NCBI GenBank assembly: GCA_046292445.1
Contig: JBKBQT010000009.1
Span: forward strand, 62,001-126,000
Length of the DNA: 64,000 nucleotides
DNA from: CALIZF01 sp046292445
GTDB taxonomy: Bacteria; Pseudomonadota; Alphaproteobacteria; Rhodobacterales; Rhodobacteraceae
Reading direction: 5' to 3'
The position numbers and the translations under genes are program-made. The notes under the pieces are model-generated. The model saw nothing but the letters and a program-made list of their open reading frames with translations, did no database searches and was not told where the DNA came from. Shown here piece by piece: positions 32,536-40,332 of the stretch; position 1 is the stretch's first letter; the number at the start of each line of letters is the position of its first letter.

Positions 32536-33283
32536 GCTCGTCCTCCGCGCCCAGATAGGCCTCGCGCACCGCCGGATCGCTGCGGATCGCCTCGGGCGGG
32601 CCCTGCGCGATGATGCGGCCGTAGACGAGGACGGATACGCGGGTGGCCAGGGCAAAGACCGCATCCATGTCGTGTTCGACCAGCAGCATCGGCGTCCTGC
32701 GCCCGATGGCGGCGAGGCGTTCGATCATCTCCTGGCTTTCGGCATGCCCGAGGCCCGCCATCGGTTCGTCGAGCAGCAGGATCGCCGGGCGGCGGGCGAG
32801 CGCGACGAGCAGTTCGAGCTGTTTCTTCTCGCCATGGCTGAGGTCGCGCGCTGCGATGCCGGCGCGGGGGGAAAGGGGTGTGCCGGCCAGCAGCGCCTCG
32901 GCCTCGTCCCAGATCGCGCGCCGGGACCGTAGTCGGTCGAGGATGCGAAAGCTGCGCCCCATGCGCGCCTGCACGGCCATCCCGATATTCTCGCGCACCG
33001 TCATGTCGTCGAGCAGGGAAGTGACCTGAAAGGTGCGGCCGAGGCCGAGGGCCACCCGCTCGGGCACGCTCGCGCCGGTGATGTCGCGCCCCGCGAGGCG
33101 GATCGTGCCGGCGTCGGGCGCAAGCTCGCCGCAGATCTGGTTGATGAGGGTCGATTTGCCCGCGCCGTTCGGGCCGATCAGGGCGTGGATCTCGCCCGGC
33201 TCGACGGTCAGCGTCACGTCGTCGGTCGCGGTGAGGCCGCCGAACCGCTTCACGAGTCCTGCGATGTCGAGGATCGCCGTCAT
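32528..33283 (-). CDS. livG: Branched-chain-type ABC transporter ATP-binding protein LivG
   Basis: A 251-residue ATPase. Walker A is LIGPNGAGKSTLINQI, the signature DLSHGEKKQLELLVAL (SHGEKK in place of SGGQ, common in LivG), and LLLDEPMAGLGHAE the Walker B. The MTVRENIGMAVQAR block is typical. The start at 33283 overlaps the livM stop by 4 bases. Acts with LivF at the inner membrane. Confidence 0.93.
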   Translation of the reverse strand: MTAILDIAGLVKRFGGLTATDDVTLTVEPGEIHALIGPNGAGKSTLINQICGELAPDAGTIRLAGRDITGASVPERVALGLGRTFQVTSLLDDMTVRENIGMAVQARMGRSFRILDRLRSRRAIWDEAEALLAGTPLSPRAGIAARDLSHGEKKQLELLVALARRPAILLLDEPMAGLGHAESQEMIERLAAIGRRTPMLLVEHDMDAVFALATRVSVLVYGRIIAQGPPEAIRSDPAVREAYLGAEDELA

Positions 33284-34251
33284 CGCCGCAGCCCCGGCAG
33301 GCGCGCGATCAGCCCCGCGACCCCGCCCCGGGTGAACAGCACGATCACGAGCAGGATCGCCCCGAGCGCCAGCGGCCAGTGTTCCGACCAGCCCGAGAGG
33401 GTCGTTTCGAGGATCAGGAACGCCGCCGCACCGAGGATCGGGCCGAAGAACGTGCCAAGACCGCCGAGGATCACCATGATGATGAGCTCGCCCGATTTGG
33501 TCCAGTGCATGAGGTCGGGCGAGGTGAAGCGCAGAACATTCGCCATCAGCGCGCCGGCGAGGCCGCAGCCCATGCCCGACAGCACGAAGGCGGCAAGCTT
33601 GTAGCGGTAGGGGGCAAAGCCGAGCGCGGCCATGCGCCGCTCGTTCTGCCGGATGCCCTGGATCACCGCGCCGAAGGACGAATGCACGATCCGCCACAGG
33701 AGGGCAAAGAACAGGGCGGCAAAGCCGAGGGCGGTGTAATACATCGTCGCCCGGTCGCGCAGGTTCAGCCCGAGGAATTCGTTGGGCCGGCGGATGATGA
33801 GCCCGTCCTCGCCGCCATAGGTTGTCAGCGAGACGAAGAGGAAGAACAGCATCTGCGCGAAGGCGAGCGTGATCATGATGAACTGCACGCCCCCCGTGCG
33901 CAGGCTCAGCGCGCCGATGGCGGCGGCGGCGAGGCCGGCGACGAGCATGGCGAGCGGGATGGTCAGGGCGAGTTGCGTCGTGCCGGGGATCAGCCCGAAC
34001 ATCGGCCCCGCGCCCGCATGGTGGAACAGCATGCCGACGGTATAGGCGCCGAGGCCGAAGAAGGCGGCATGGCCGAAGCTGACCATCCCGCCATAGCCGA
34101 GGATGAAGTTGAGGCTGGCGGCGGCGATGGCATAGACGGCGATGCGGGTGGCGAGCGTGACGAGGGCAGGCTGGCCGAGCGCCGCCGCGATCTGCGGCAG
34201 GGCCAGCAGCAGCGCGGCGGCAATCACGCCGAGGGCAATGCGCAGCGTCAT
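33280..34251 (-). CDS. livM: Branched-chain-type ABC transporter permease LivM
   Basis: A 323-residue membrane permease with about nine hydrophobic segments: ALGVIAAALLLALPQIAAAL at the start, then the LivM signature YGGMVSFGHAAFFGLGAYTVGML and RTGGVQFIMITLAFAQMLFFL. The coupling-helix area is RRMAALGFAPYRYKLAAFVLSG. The start at 34251 overlaps the livH stop (ATGA). It forms the import channel with LivH. Confidence 0.93.
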   Translation of the reverse strand: MTLRIALGVIAAALLLALPQIAAALGQPALVTLATRIAVYAIAAASLNFILGYGGMVSFGHAAFFGLGAYTVGMLFHHAGAGPMFGLIPGTTQLALTIPLAMLVAGLAAAAIGALSLRTGGVQFIMITLAFAQMLFFLFVSLTTYGGEDGLIIRRPNEFLGLNLRDRATMYYTALGFAALFFALLWRIVHSSFGAVIQGIRQNERRMAALGFAPYRYKLAAFVLSGMGCGLAGALMANVLRFTSPDLMHWTKSGELIIMVILGGLGTFFGPILGAAAFLILETTLSGWSEHWPLALGAILLVIVLFTRGGVAGLIARLPGLRR

Positions 34252-35156
34252 GTGGCGAACAGGCCGCGGGGGCGGATCAGCAGGACCAGCGCCATCAGCA
34301 GGTAGATGCCCATCGAGGCGATGCCGATGCCGAGCTGATCGGCCTCGGCCGGCGGCATGACGCCGCGCAGGATCGTCGGCAGGAAGGCGCGCAGCATCGT
34401 GTCCACGATGCCGAGCATCAGCGCGGCGACGAAGGCGCCCTTGACCGACCCGACACCGCCGACCACGACGACGACGAAGGTGGCCAGCAGGATCTGCTCG
34501 CCCATGCCGACCTGCACCGCCGAGATCGGCCCGGCCATGTAGCCCGCCAGCCCCGCGAGCAGCGCGCCGAGGCCGAAGACGGCGGTGTAGAGCAGCCGGA
34601 TATCCACCCCGAGCGCGCGCACCATGTCGCGGTTGGTGGCGCCGGCGCGCACCAGCATGCCGACGCGGGTGCGGTTGATGAGAAGCCACAATCCGGCCGC
34701 GACGGCGAGGCCGACCGCGATGATGAGGAGGCGATAGGGCGGGTAGAAGAGGCCCGGCAGCAGCTCGACAGAGGTGTCGAAGCCCGCGGGCAGGCGGGTG
34801 AAGATCGGCTGGCGGCCGAAGACGAGGATGATCGTCTGGTTCGCCATCAGGATGAGGGCGAAGGTGGCGAGCACCTGGTCGAGATGGTCGCGGGCGTAGA
34901 GGCGGCGGATCACCACCGCCTCGACGACAAGGCCCGTCACTGCCGCGGCCGCGAGACCGACCGGCAGGCCGAGCCAGAAGCTCCCCGTCTGCGCCGCCGC
35001 ATACATCCCCGCATAGGCACCGATCATGAAGAGCGAGCCATGGGCGAGGTTGATGACGCCCATGATGCCGAAGATCAGCGTCAGCCCGGCCGCGAGCAGG
35101 AACAGCGTCACGCCGTACTGGAGGCCGTTCAGAAGCTGTTCGAGGATGAGGATCAT
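34248..35156 (-). CDS. livH: Branched-chain-type ABC transporter permease LivH
   Basis: A 302-residue membrane permease. ILEQLLNGLQYGVTLFLLAAGLTLIFGIMG and NLAHGSLFMIGAYAGM match the LivH N-terminus; RTRVGMLVRAGATNRDMVRALGVD is the cytoplasmic coupling loop, and the last helices follow. Separated from livK by a 117-bp gap that carries repeat copy C. Confidence 0.93.
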   Translation of the reverse strand: MILILEQLLNGLQYGVTLFLLAAGLTLIFGIMGVINLAHGSLFMIGAYAGMYAAAQTGSFWLGLPVGLAAAAVTGLVVEAVVIRRLYARDHLDQVLATFALILMANQTIILVFGRQPIFTRLPAGFDTSVELLPGLFYPPYRLLIIAVGLAVAAGLWLLINRTRVGMLVRAGATNRDMVRALGVDIRLLYTAVFGLGALLAGLAGYMAGPISAVQVGMGEQILLATFVVVVVGGVGSVKGAFVAALMLGIVDTMLRAFLPTILRGVMPPAEADQLGIGIASMGIYLLMALVLLIRPRGLFAT

Positions 35157-35190
35157 CGGGCGGCCTTTGCCTGAGGCGGCGCGGGGCGGC

Positions 35191-35233
35191 GGCTGCGGGA
35201 GCCTCCGGCGGGAGTATTTGCGGAACGATGAAG
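35191..35233 (+). repeat. Dispersed stem-loop element, copy C
   Basis: A short stem GGCT (35191-35194) with AGCC (35200-35203) precedes the conserved tail at 35211-35233: GGAGTATTT, GCG, GAAC, GA, TGAAG. Unlike copies A, B and D it lies inside an operon, between livK and livH, and in the orientation opposite to transcription. It may act as an mRNA-processing or attenuation site separating the abundant binding protein from the permeases. Confidence 0.65.
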
Positions 35234-35273
35234 CCGGGGGCGGTTCGGGCAGACCGCCCGCCGGTTCGATTGC

Positions 35274-36431
35274 CTACATCTTGCAGGCGTCCGCGTAGCT
35301 GTCGCCGACCGCCTCGCGCAGCTTCTCGCGCGTGACCGGGACGGGTTTTCCGCCTTCGCCGGCCACGATCTCGATCAGCCACCAGTCCTGCACCGGATGC
35401 TGGTTGGGCCCGAAGGCGAAGCTGCCGCGGGTGGAGGCAAAATCGGCGGCCCGGAGGGCGGCGCGGAACGCGTCGATGTCGTCGAGCCCGCCGGTCTTGC
35501 GCAGGGCCGAGGCGATCAGGAGGGCGGTATCATAGCCCTGCTGGGCGTAGGTCGTCAGCGGCTTGTCACCGTATTTGGCGGCCCAGGCGGCGACGAAGGC
35601 GCGCGAGGCGTCATTGTCGAAATCGGGCGCCCAGTGCGTCGTGCCCTTGAGGCCGATCGCGGCCTCGCCGACGGCGTTCAGGATCACCGCGTCGAGCGAG
35701 GGTTCGGAAAGCAGCATCGGGATCGTGCCGAGCAGGCCGGCCTGCTGGTATTGCTTGAGGAAGGCGATGCCGAGGCCGCCGGGGTGGAACTGGAACACAA
35801 CCTCGGGGTTCGCGGCGCGGATCTGGGCCATTTCGGAGGCGAAATCGGTCTGGTCGAGCTGGGTGTAGATCTCGGTGACGGAGCCGCCGAATTCGCGGGC
35901 AAAACCGGCGATGGCGTCCTTGCCGGCCTGGTAGTTGGGGGCAAGGGCGACGGCGCGGGTATAGCCGAGTTTCTTTGCCGCGGTGCCCGAAGCCTCGTGC
36001 AGGGCGTCGTTCTGCCATGAGACGACGAAATAGTTCGGGTGGCAGCCGGTTCCGGCGAGGTTTGAGGGGCCGGCGTTGGGGCTGACGTAGATCGCGCCCT
36101 GATCGACGACCTCGGGCACCACGGCGCCGGCCACGTTGGAGAAGATGATGCCGGTCAGCAGTTTCATCCCGTCGTCGCCGAGGAATTTCTCGGCGATCTG
36201 GAGGCCCTGCGGCGGCTTGAGCCCGTCGTCCTCGACCACGAGCTGCACCGCGACGCCGCCGAGCTTGCCGCCCTCCTGTTCGATGGCCAGCAGGAAGGCA
36301 TCGCGCACCTGTTCGCCGAGGTAGCCGGCGGGGCCCGAAAGGGTGGTGATCATCCCGATCTTCACCGGTTCGGCGAGGCTCGCGGTGGCGGCGAGGGCGA
36401 GCAGGCTCGCGGCGGTCAGAAGGCGTTTCAT
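35274..36431 (-). CDS. livK: Branched-chain-type ABC transporter substrate-binding protein LivK
   Basis: A 385-residue periplasmic binding protein. Residues 1-20 are a signal peptide (MKRLLTAASLLALAATASLA, cleavage before EPVKIG). The Peripla_BP_6 fold shows IGMITTLSGPAGYLGEQVRDAF, LTGIIFSNVAGAVVPEV, YVSPNAGPSNLAGTGCHPNYF and DWWLIEIVAGEGGKPVPVT. The conserved Asn-Pro-Asn-like SPNAGPS pocket differs from the leucine-type SP(A/S)xT pocket, and homologues often bind aromatic acids. Tandem MarR-type repeats lie 66 bases upstream of its start, tying it to the aminobenzoate regulon. Confidence 0.9.
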   Translation of the reverse strand: MKRLLTAASLLALAATASLAEPVKIGMITTLSGPAGYLGEQVRDAFLLAIEQEGGKLGGVAVQLVVEDDGLKPPQGLQIAEKFLGDDGMKLLTGIIFSNVAGAVVPEVVDQGAIYVSPNAGPSNLAGTGCHPNYFVVSWQNDALHEASGTAAKKLGYTRAVALAPNYQAGKDAIAGFAREFGGSVTEIYTQLDQTDFASEMAQIRAANPEVVFQFHPGGLGIAFLKQYQQAGLLGTIPMLLSEPSLDAVILNAVGEAAIGLKGTTHWAPDFDNDASRAFVAAWAAKYGDKPLTTYAQQGYDTALLIASALRKTGGLDDIDAFRAALRAADFASTRGSFAFGPNQHPVQDWWLIEIVAGEGGKPVPVTREKLREAVGDSYADACKM

Positions 36432-36496
36432 CGTCGTCTCCCTGGTCTGCGCGGATCGCGCTTGTTTTGACGGACCCTGGCGGATCGCGTGGGTTA

Positions 36497-36538
36497 TTTC
36501 AAGCCTGAAGTTTCAAGTCTGAAGTTTCCGGCCTGAAA
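36497..36538. promoter_or_regulatory. Three tandem 14-bp operators upstream of livK, probable MarR site
   Basis: Units at 36497-36510 (TTTCAAGCCTGAAG), 36511-36524 (TTTCAAGTCTGAAG) and 36525-36538 (TTTCCGGCCTGAAA) follow each other without gaps. They match the two units in the abm divergent promoter (21640-21667) in sequence and register. They occupy the 112-bp gap between the dioxygenase stop and the livK start, where the promoter of the liv-nadX transcript would be. Confidence 0.65.
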
Positions 36539-36543
36539 GAAAC

Positions 36544-37092
36544 TCAGAGCTGCACCCAGCCCGGCGGCGGTTCCTTTCCCGGATGGATGGTGCCGCAGGC
36601 GGGGCAGGTTCGCGCGGCTTCGTCGGCATAGAAGGCGGCATAGATCGGGGGCAGGTCGTCCACGATGCTCACGAGATCCACCTCGGCGCGGTGGACGCGG
36701 GCGTTGCAGGCAAAGCAATACCATTCGATCGCGTCGAGCGCGCCCTTGGGCCGCGCCGGTTCGATCACGAGGCCGATCGAGCCTTCCTGCGGGCGCTGCG
36801 GCGAATGGCGGATGTGGGGCGGCAGGAGGAACACGTCGCCCTCGCGGATCGGGACGTCGTAGAATTCGCCCGTCCCGGTATCGTGGATCTTCAGCAGCAT
36901 GTCGCCCTTGAGCTGGTAGAAGAATTCCTCGACCGGGTCGTCGTGATAGTCGGTGCGCCTGTTCGGGCCGCCGACCACCGTGACCATCAGTTCGGCATTC
37001 TTGAACACCATCTGGTTTCCGACCGGCGGCTTGAGCAGGTGGCGGTGGTCGTCGATCCAGCGCTGGAAGTTGAAGGCGGCGAGGCGTGCCAT
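36544..37092 (-). CDS. nbaC: 3-hydroxyanthranilate 3,4-dioxygenase
   Basis: A 182-residue cupin dioxygenase of the bacterial dimeric type. It cleaves 3-hydroxyanthranilate to 2-amino-3-carboxymuconate semialdehyde, which can close spontaneously to quinolinate. The iron ligands are His50 and Glu56 (YHDDPVEEFFYQLKG) plus a His in PPHIRHSPQRP (93 or 96). The second, rubredoxin-like iron site is complete: Cys126-x2-Cys129 and Cys163-x2-Cys166 (CFAC, CPAC). The start at 37092 has a G-rich ribosome site. No kynureninase or hydroxylase gene is near, so the source of 3-hydroxyanthranilate is unclear. Confidence 0.92.
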   Translation of the reverse strand: MARLAAFNFQRWIDDHRHLLKPPVGNQMVFKNAELMVTVVGGPNRRTDYHDDPVEEFFYQLKGDMLLKIHDTGTGEFYDVPIREGDVFLLPPHIRHSPQRPQEGSIGLVIEPARPKGALDAIEWYCFACNARVHRAEVDLVSIVDDLPPIYAAFYADEAARTCPACGTIHPGKEPPPGWVQL

Positions 37093-37115
37093 GGCTGTCC
37101 CCCCTGTTTCGCCGA

Positions 37116-38027
37116 TCATGCGGTGATCAGGCCGCAGGCGTCAAACGCCGCGCGCGTGATGCGCATCTCTTCCGCGGTCAACTCCAGCATCGGGGGCCGG
37201 GTGCGTCCCCCGGTCTGGCCGAGCAGTGTCTGCCAGTATTTCTGATGCGCATGGGGTTTCTCGGCCGGGCGGGTACCGCGCAGCGCCCGGCGGACCGGAT
37301 CGAGCGAATCGCGCAAGGCCCGCGCCTCGTCCGCGCGCCCCGCGAAAGCGGAATCGGTATAGGCGCGCATGCGGCGGTCGCGGGCGGTCTGGATGAGGTA
37401 GGGCGGGGACGAGCAGAGATAGAGCCGCCAGCCGAGTTCGAGGATGTTGTCGAGCCATTCCTCTTCCGAGGCGGTCGAGACGATGATGCGGTCACCGGCG
37501 AGGCGGGTGAGCTCGGCGTAGACGGGCCGGGGAACGGAATACTTGATCGCCACCACGGTTTCGATATCGGCCAGCCGGTTGCAGAGCGCGGGCGACATCA
37601 GGTAGCCCGAATCCGGGTGGCTCCAGAGGGCGATCCCGATATCCACCTTCGATGCGATGGTCTCGTAATAGCGCAGCAGCGTTTCGTCCTGCGCCCTCGT
37701 GAAATGCAGCACCGGGGCATGCACCACGATCCAGTCGGCGCCGCAGGATTGCGCGTGGCGGGCGAGGTCGATCACGACATCCATGTTCTGGTCGCTGCAC
37801 GACATGATCGTCTGCGCCCGGCCCGCGCAGGCGGATACGGCGAGGTCGAAGGTGCGTTTGCGCTCGTCCACGCTCATGGCGTAGAACTCGCCCTGCTTGC
37901 CGGCGATGAAGAACCCGTCGATCCCGAGATCGTCGATCCAGTGGTCCACGTTGGCGCGGAAACCGTCCTCGTCGAGGCTCAGATCTTCGCGGAACGGCAT
38001 GAGGGCGGCGGCCCAGATGCCGGTCAT
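37116..38027 (-). CDS. DapA/NAL-family lyase or hydratase
   Basis: A 303-residue class I aldolase-fold protein. It opens with TGIWAAALMPFREDLSLDEDG. The Schiff-base Lys is Lys162 in VVAIKYSV. The usual GTTGE motif is GKQGEF (43-48), and the YNxP tyrosine region reads WSHPDSG (135-141), so the substrate carboxylate site differs from DapA and NanA. It is therefore not expected to make dihydrodipicolinate. The neighbouring 3-hydroxyanthranilate dioxygenase suggests a role on an oxo-acid from ring cleavage. Start chosen at 38027, after AAGGG; ATG 38075 would add 16 residues and overlap the upstream gene by 7 bases. Confidence 0.85.
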   Translation of the reverse strand: MTGIWAAALMPFREDLSLDEDGFRANVDHWIDDLGIDGFFIAGKQGEFYAMSVDERKRTFDLAVSACAGRAQTIMSCSDQNMDVVIDLARHAQSCGADWIVVHAPVLHFTRAQDETLLRYYETIASKVDIGIALWSHPDSGYLMSPALCNRLADIETVVAIKYSVPRPVYAELTRLAGDRIIVSTASEEEWLDNILELGWRLYLCSSPPYLIQTARDRRMRAYTDSAFAGRADEARALRDSLDPVRRALRGTRPAEKPHAHQKYWQTLLGQTGGRTRPPMLELTAEEMRITRAAFDACGLITA

Positions 38028-38068
38028 CGTGGCCCTTGCATGGGCCTTGGCGTCCTTGCGGTGGTATT

Positions 38069-40219
38069 TCAGCATGCGGGCAGTCCGTTCAGGGCGCGCC
38101 AGATCCGTTCCGGCGTGAGCGGCAGGGGCAGGTCGGGGGTGCCGGGGGGCAGGGCGTCCATCACGGCGTTGAGGATCGCGGCGGGAATGCCGATGCATCC
38201 CGCCTCGCCCACCCCGCGCGCGCCGAGCGCATTGGCGGCGGTCGGGGTCGGGCAGGAGATCAGGCGCAGGGGGGGCATGTCGGCGGCGCGCGGCAGGGCA
38301 TAGTCCATCAGGCTGCCGGTCAGAAGCTGGCCGTCCGCATAGACGATCCGCTCCATCAGCGCCGCCCCGATCCCCTGCGCCATGCCGCCCAGAAGCTGCC
38401 CCTCGACCAGCATCGGGTTGACGGTGGTGCCGGCATCGTCGGCCCAATCGATGCGCGTCACCCGGACCGCGCCGGTCTCGGGGTCGATCGCCACCTGCGC
38501 GACGACTGCGCCGGCGGCCCAGGCTTCGGCCGGGGCGGTGTAGCGGTCGGCGGCGGACAGCGGGGCGAGGTCGGCCCAGGGGATCACGGCGCCGCCGGCC
38601 GTCGCCCCGGTAGCCGTAAACTGCACCGCATCGGGCGATGCGCCGAGCCGGCCCGCTGCCGCAGCCCGCGCATCGCGCGCCAGCCGCACCGCCGCGCGCC
38701 AGAGCGCCGAGCCGCCTATGGCGGTCGAGCGCGAGGCGAGCGCGCCGATCCCTTCGGCAACCGCATCCGTATCGCCCGCGATCACCGACACCGCCTCGGG
38801 CGCGATGCCGAGCGCGGCGGCGACGATCTGCGCCGCCGCCGTCTCGCGCCCCTGACCCTGCGCCGTCGCGCCGCAGCGCGCGACCACGCCGCCGGGGGTG
38901 AGCGCGACCTCGGCCCATTCCCAGCCCTGCCCGCAAGGCTCGACATAGAGCGCAAGGCCCGCGCCGGCGATGCTGCCCGCCGTGCGCGCGGCATCGCGCG
39001 CCGCCTGTGCCGCCGCCCAGGCCGGGGCGATGGCGTCGAGCAGCCCGGCGAGCCCGGCCGAGCCCGGCCCCTCCGCGCCCGGCGGCAGCAGGTTCGCCCG
39101 TCGCAGGTCGATCGGATCGCGCCCGAGCGCGGCCGCGGCGCGGTCCATCAGCCGCTCCGTCAGCATCGCCGCCTCGGGGCGCCCCGCGCCGCGATAGATG
39201 TTGACCCCCGCGCCGGCCGTGATCCGTGCCGTCGCCGTCACGCTGACCGCCGGGACCGCATAGGGACCGGGCAGGATGCGCTGGGCGTTGTTCACCGGGG
39301 CGAGGGCGGAATAGGCCATCCAGTGGCCGAGCGGGGCGTCCACCCGTGCCTCGAGCGTCCGCAGCCGCCCGTCGGGCTCGAGCGTCAGGACCGCCTCGGT
39401 CGCCGCCCCGCGCCCCTGCGTCGCGCCGAGGAACTCCTCGCTGCGCGTGCCTTGCCACAGGACCGGCGCGCCGAGCCGTCGCGCGGCGACCGCGACCACG
39501 ACATCCTCGGCCATGATCGAGGCGCGCCCGCCGAAGGCGCCGCCGACATCGGGCGCCACGATCCGGACCGCAGCGCGCGCCAGCCCCAGCATCGCCGCCA
39601 GATCGTCGCGCATCCGGTGCGGCGTCTGCACCCCGCTGTGCAGGGTGAGCCGCGCGCCGTCCCACTGGCCCAGCACTGACCGCGGCTCGAGCGGCAGGGG
39701 GGCGAGCAGCGCGTGATCGACGCGCACCGCAACGCGCAGGCCCCCCGGCGCTGCACTGCCCTCGGCGCGGCGGTGGTCGAGCACTGGCGCCGCCGCCCGG
39801 TCGCCCTCGCCCTCTTCCACATCGAACTCGATCGCCTCGGCCGCATCGCGCGCGGCGGCAGCGGTATCCGCGACCACCGCCGCCACCGCCTGTCCGACGG
39901 CGCGGACATGCCCCGCGGCCAGCGGCACCAGCGGCACCGCCGCCGCCGCGTGGATCAGCGGATTGACGGCCGCGCTTGCCCGCAGCCCGAGATCGGCGGC
40001 TGTCAGCACCAGCCGGACCCCCGGCAGGGCGGTTGCGGCGGCGACGTCGAGCCGGGCGATCCGGCCCGAGGGATAGGGCGAGCGCAGGAATTCGAGCGCG
40101 AGGCACCCGGCAGGGGCGAGATCAGCCACGAAACGCCCGGCACCGCGCAGCAGCCGCGCATCCTCGCGCCGGGGCAAGGGTTGCCCGATACCGATGGGTC
40201 GCGCCGCACTGCCGTCCAT
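38069..40219 (-). CDS. Molybdenum hydroxylase large subunit (xanthine dehydrogenase/CO-dehydrogenase family)
   Basis: A 716-residue molybdopterin-binding subunit. IGQPLPRREDARLLRGAGRFVADL is the N-terminal Ald_Xan_dh_C block. DVGGAFGGRAS and NIYRGAGRPEA are molybdopterin contacts, and GARGVGEAGCIGIPAAI carries the active-site Glu. There is no CO-dehydrogenase AYRCSFR loop, so it is not a CO dehydrogenase. The usual partners, a 2Fe-2S subunit and an FAD subunit, are absent on both sides. GGAGGCGAGA precedes the ATG at 40219. Enzymes of this type hydroxylate N-heterocycles such as nicotinate or picolinate, or oxidise aldehydes; a pyridine-type substrate would fit the dioxygenase neighbour. Confidence 0.88.
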   Translation of the reverse strand: MDGSAARPIGIGQPLPRREDARLLRGAGRFVADLAPAGCLALEFLRSPYPSGRIARLDVAAATALPGVRLVLTAADLGLRASAAVNPLIHAAAAVPLVPLAAGHVRAVGQAVAAVVADTAAAARDAAEAIEFDVEEGEGDRAAAPVLDHRRAEGSAAPGGLRVAVRVDHALLAPLPLEPRSVLGQWDGARLTLHSGVQTPHRMRDDLAAMLGLARAAVRIVAPDVGGAFGGRASIMAEDVVVAVAARRLGAPVLWQGTRSEEFLGATQGRGAATEAVLTLEPDGRLRTLEARVDAPLGHWMAYSALAPVNNAQRILPGPYAVPAVSVTATARITAGAGVNIYRGAGRPEAAMLTERLMDRAAAALGRDPIDLRRANLLPPGAEGPGSAGLAGLLDAIAPAWAAAQAARDAARTAGSIAGAGLALYVEPCGQGWEWAEVALTPGGVVARCGATAQGQGRETAAAQIVAAALGIAPEAVSVIAGDTDAVAEGIGALASRSTAIGGSALWRAAVRLARDARAAAAGRLGASPDAVQFTATGATAGGAVIPWADLAPLSAADRYTAPAEAWAAGAVVAQVAIDPETGAVRVTRIDWADDAGTTVNPMLVEGQLLGGMAQGIGAALMERIVYADGQLLTGSLMDYALPRAADMPPLRLISCPTPTAANALGARGVGEAGCIGIPAAILNAVMDALPPGTPDLPLPLTPERIWRALNGLPAC

Positions 40220-40332
40220 TCTCGCCTCCTGCCGGGCAGATGACCACCTCGGCGCCGCCGTGGCAAGATGGCGCGGCCCGCGGGTGCCCGCCCGCTGGCG
40301 CAGCGGCGCCCGCGGTCCGGCCGCAGCCGCGG

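Noticed and set aside
38069..40219. Carbon monoxide dehydrogenase large subunit
   Set aside because: The CO-dehydrogenase active-site loop AYRCSFR is absent and the two partner subunits are missing.
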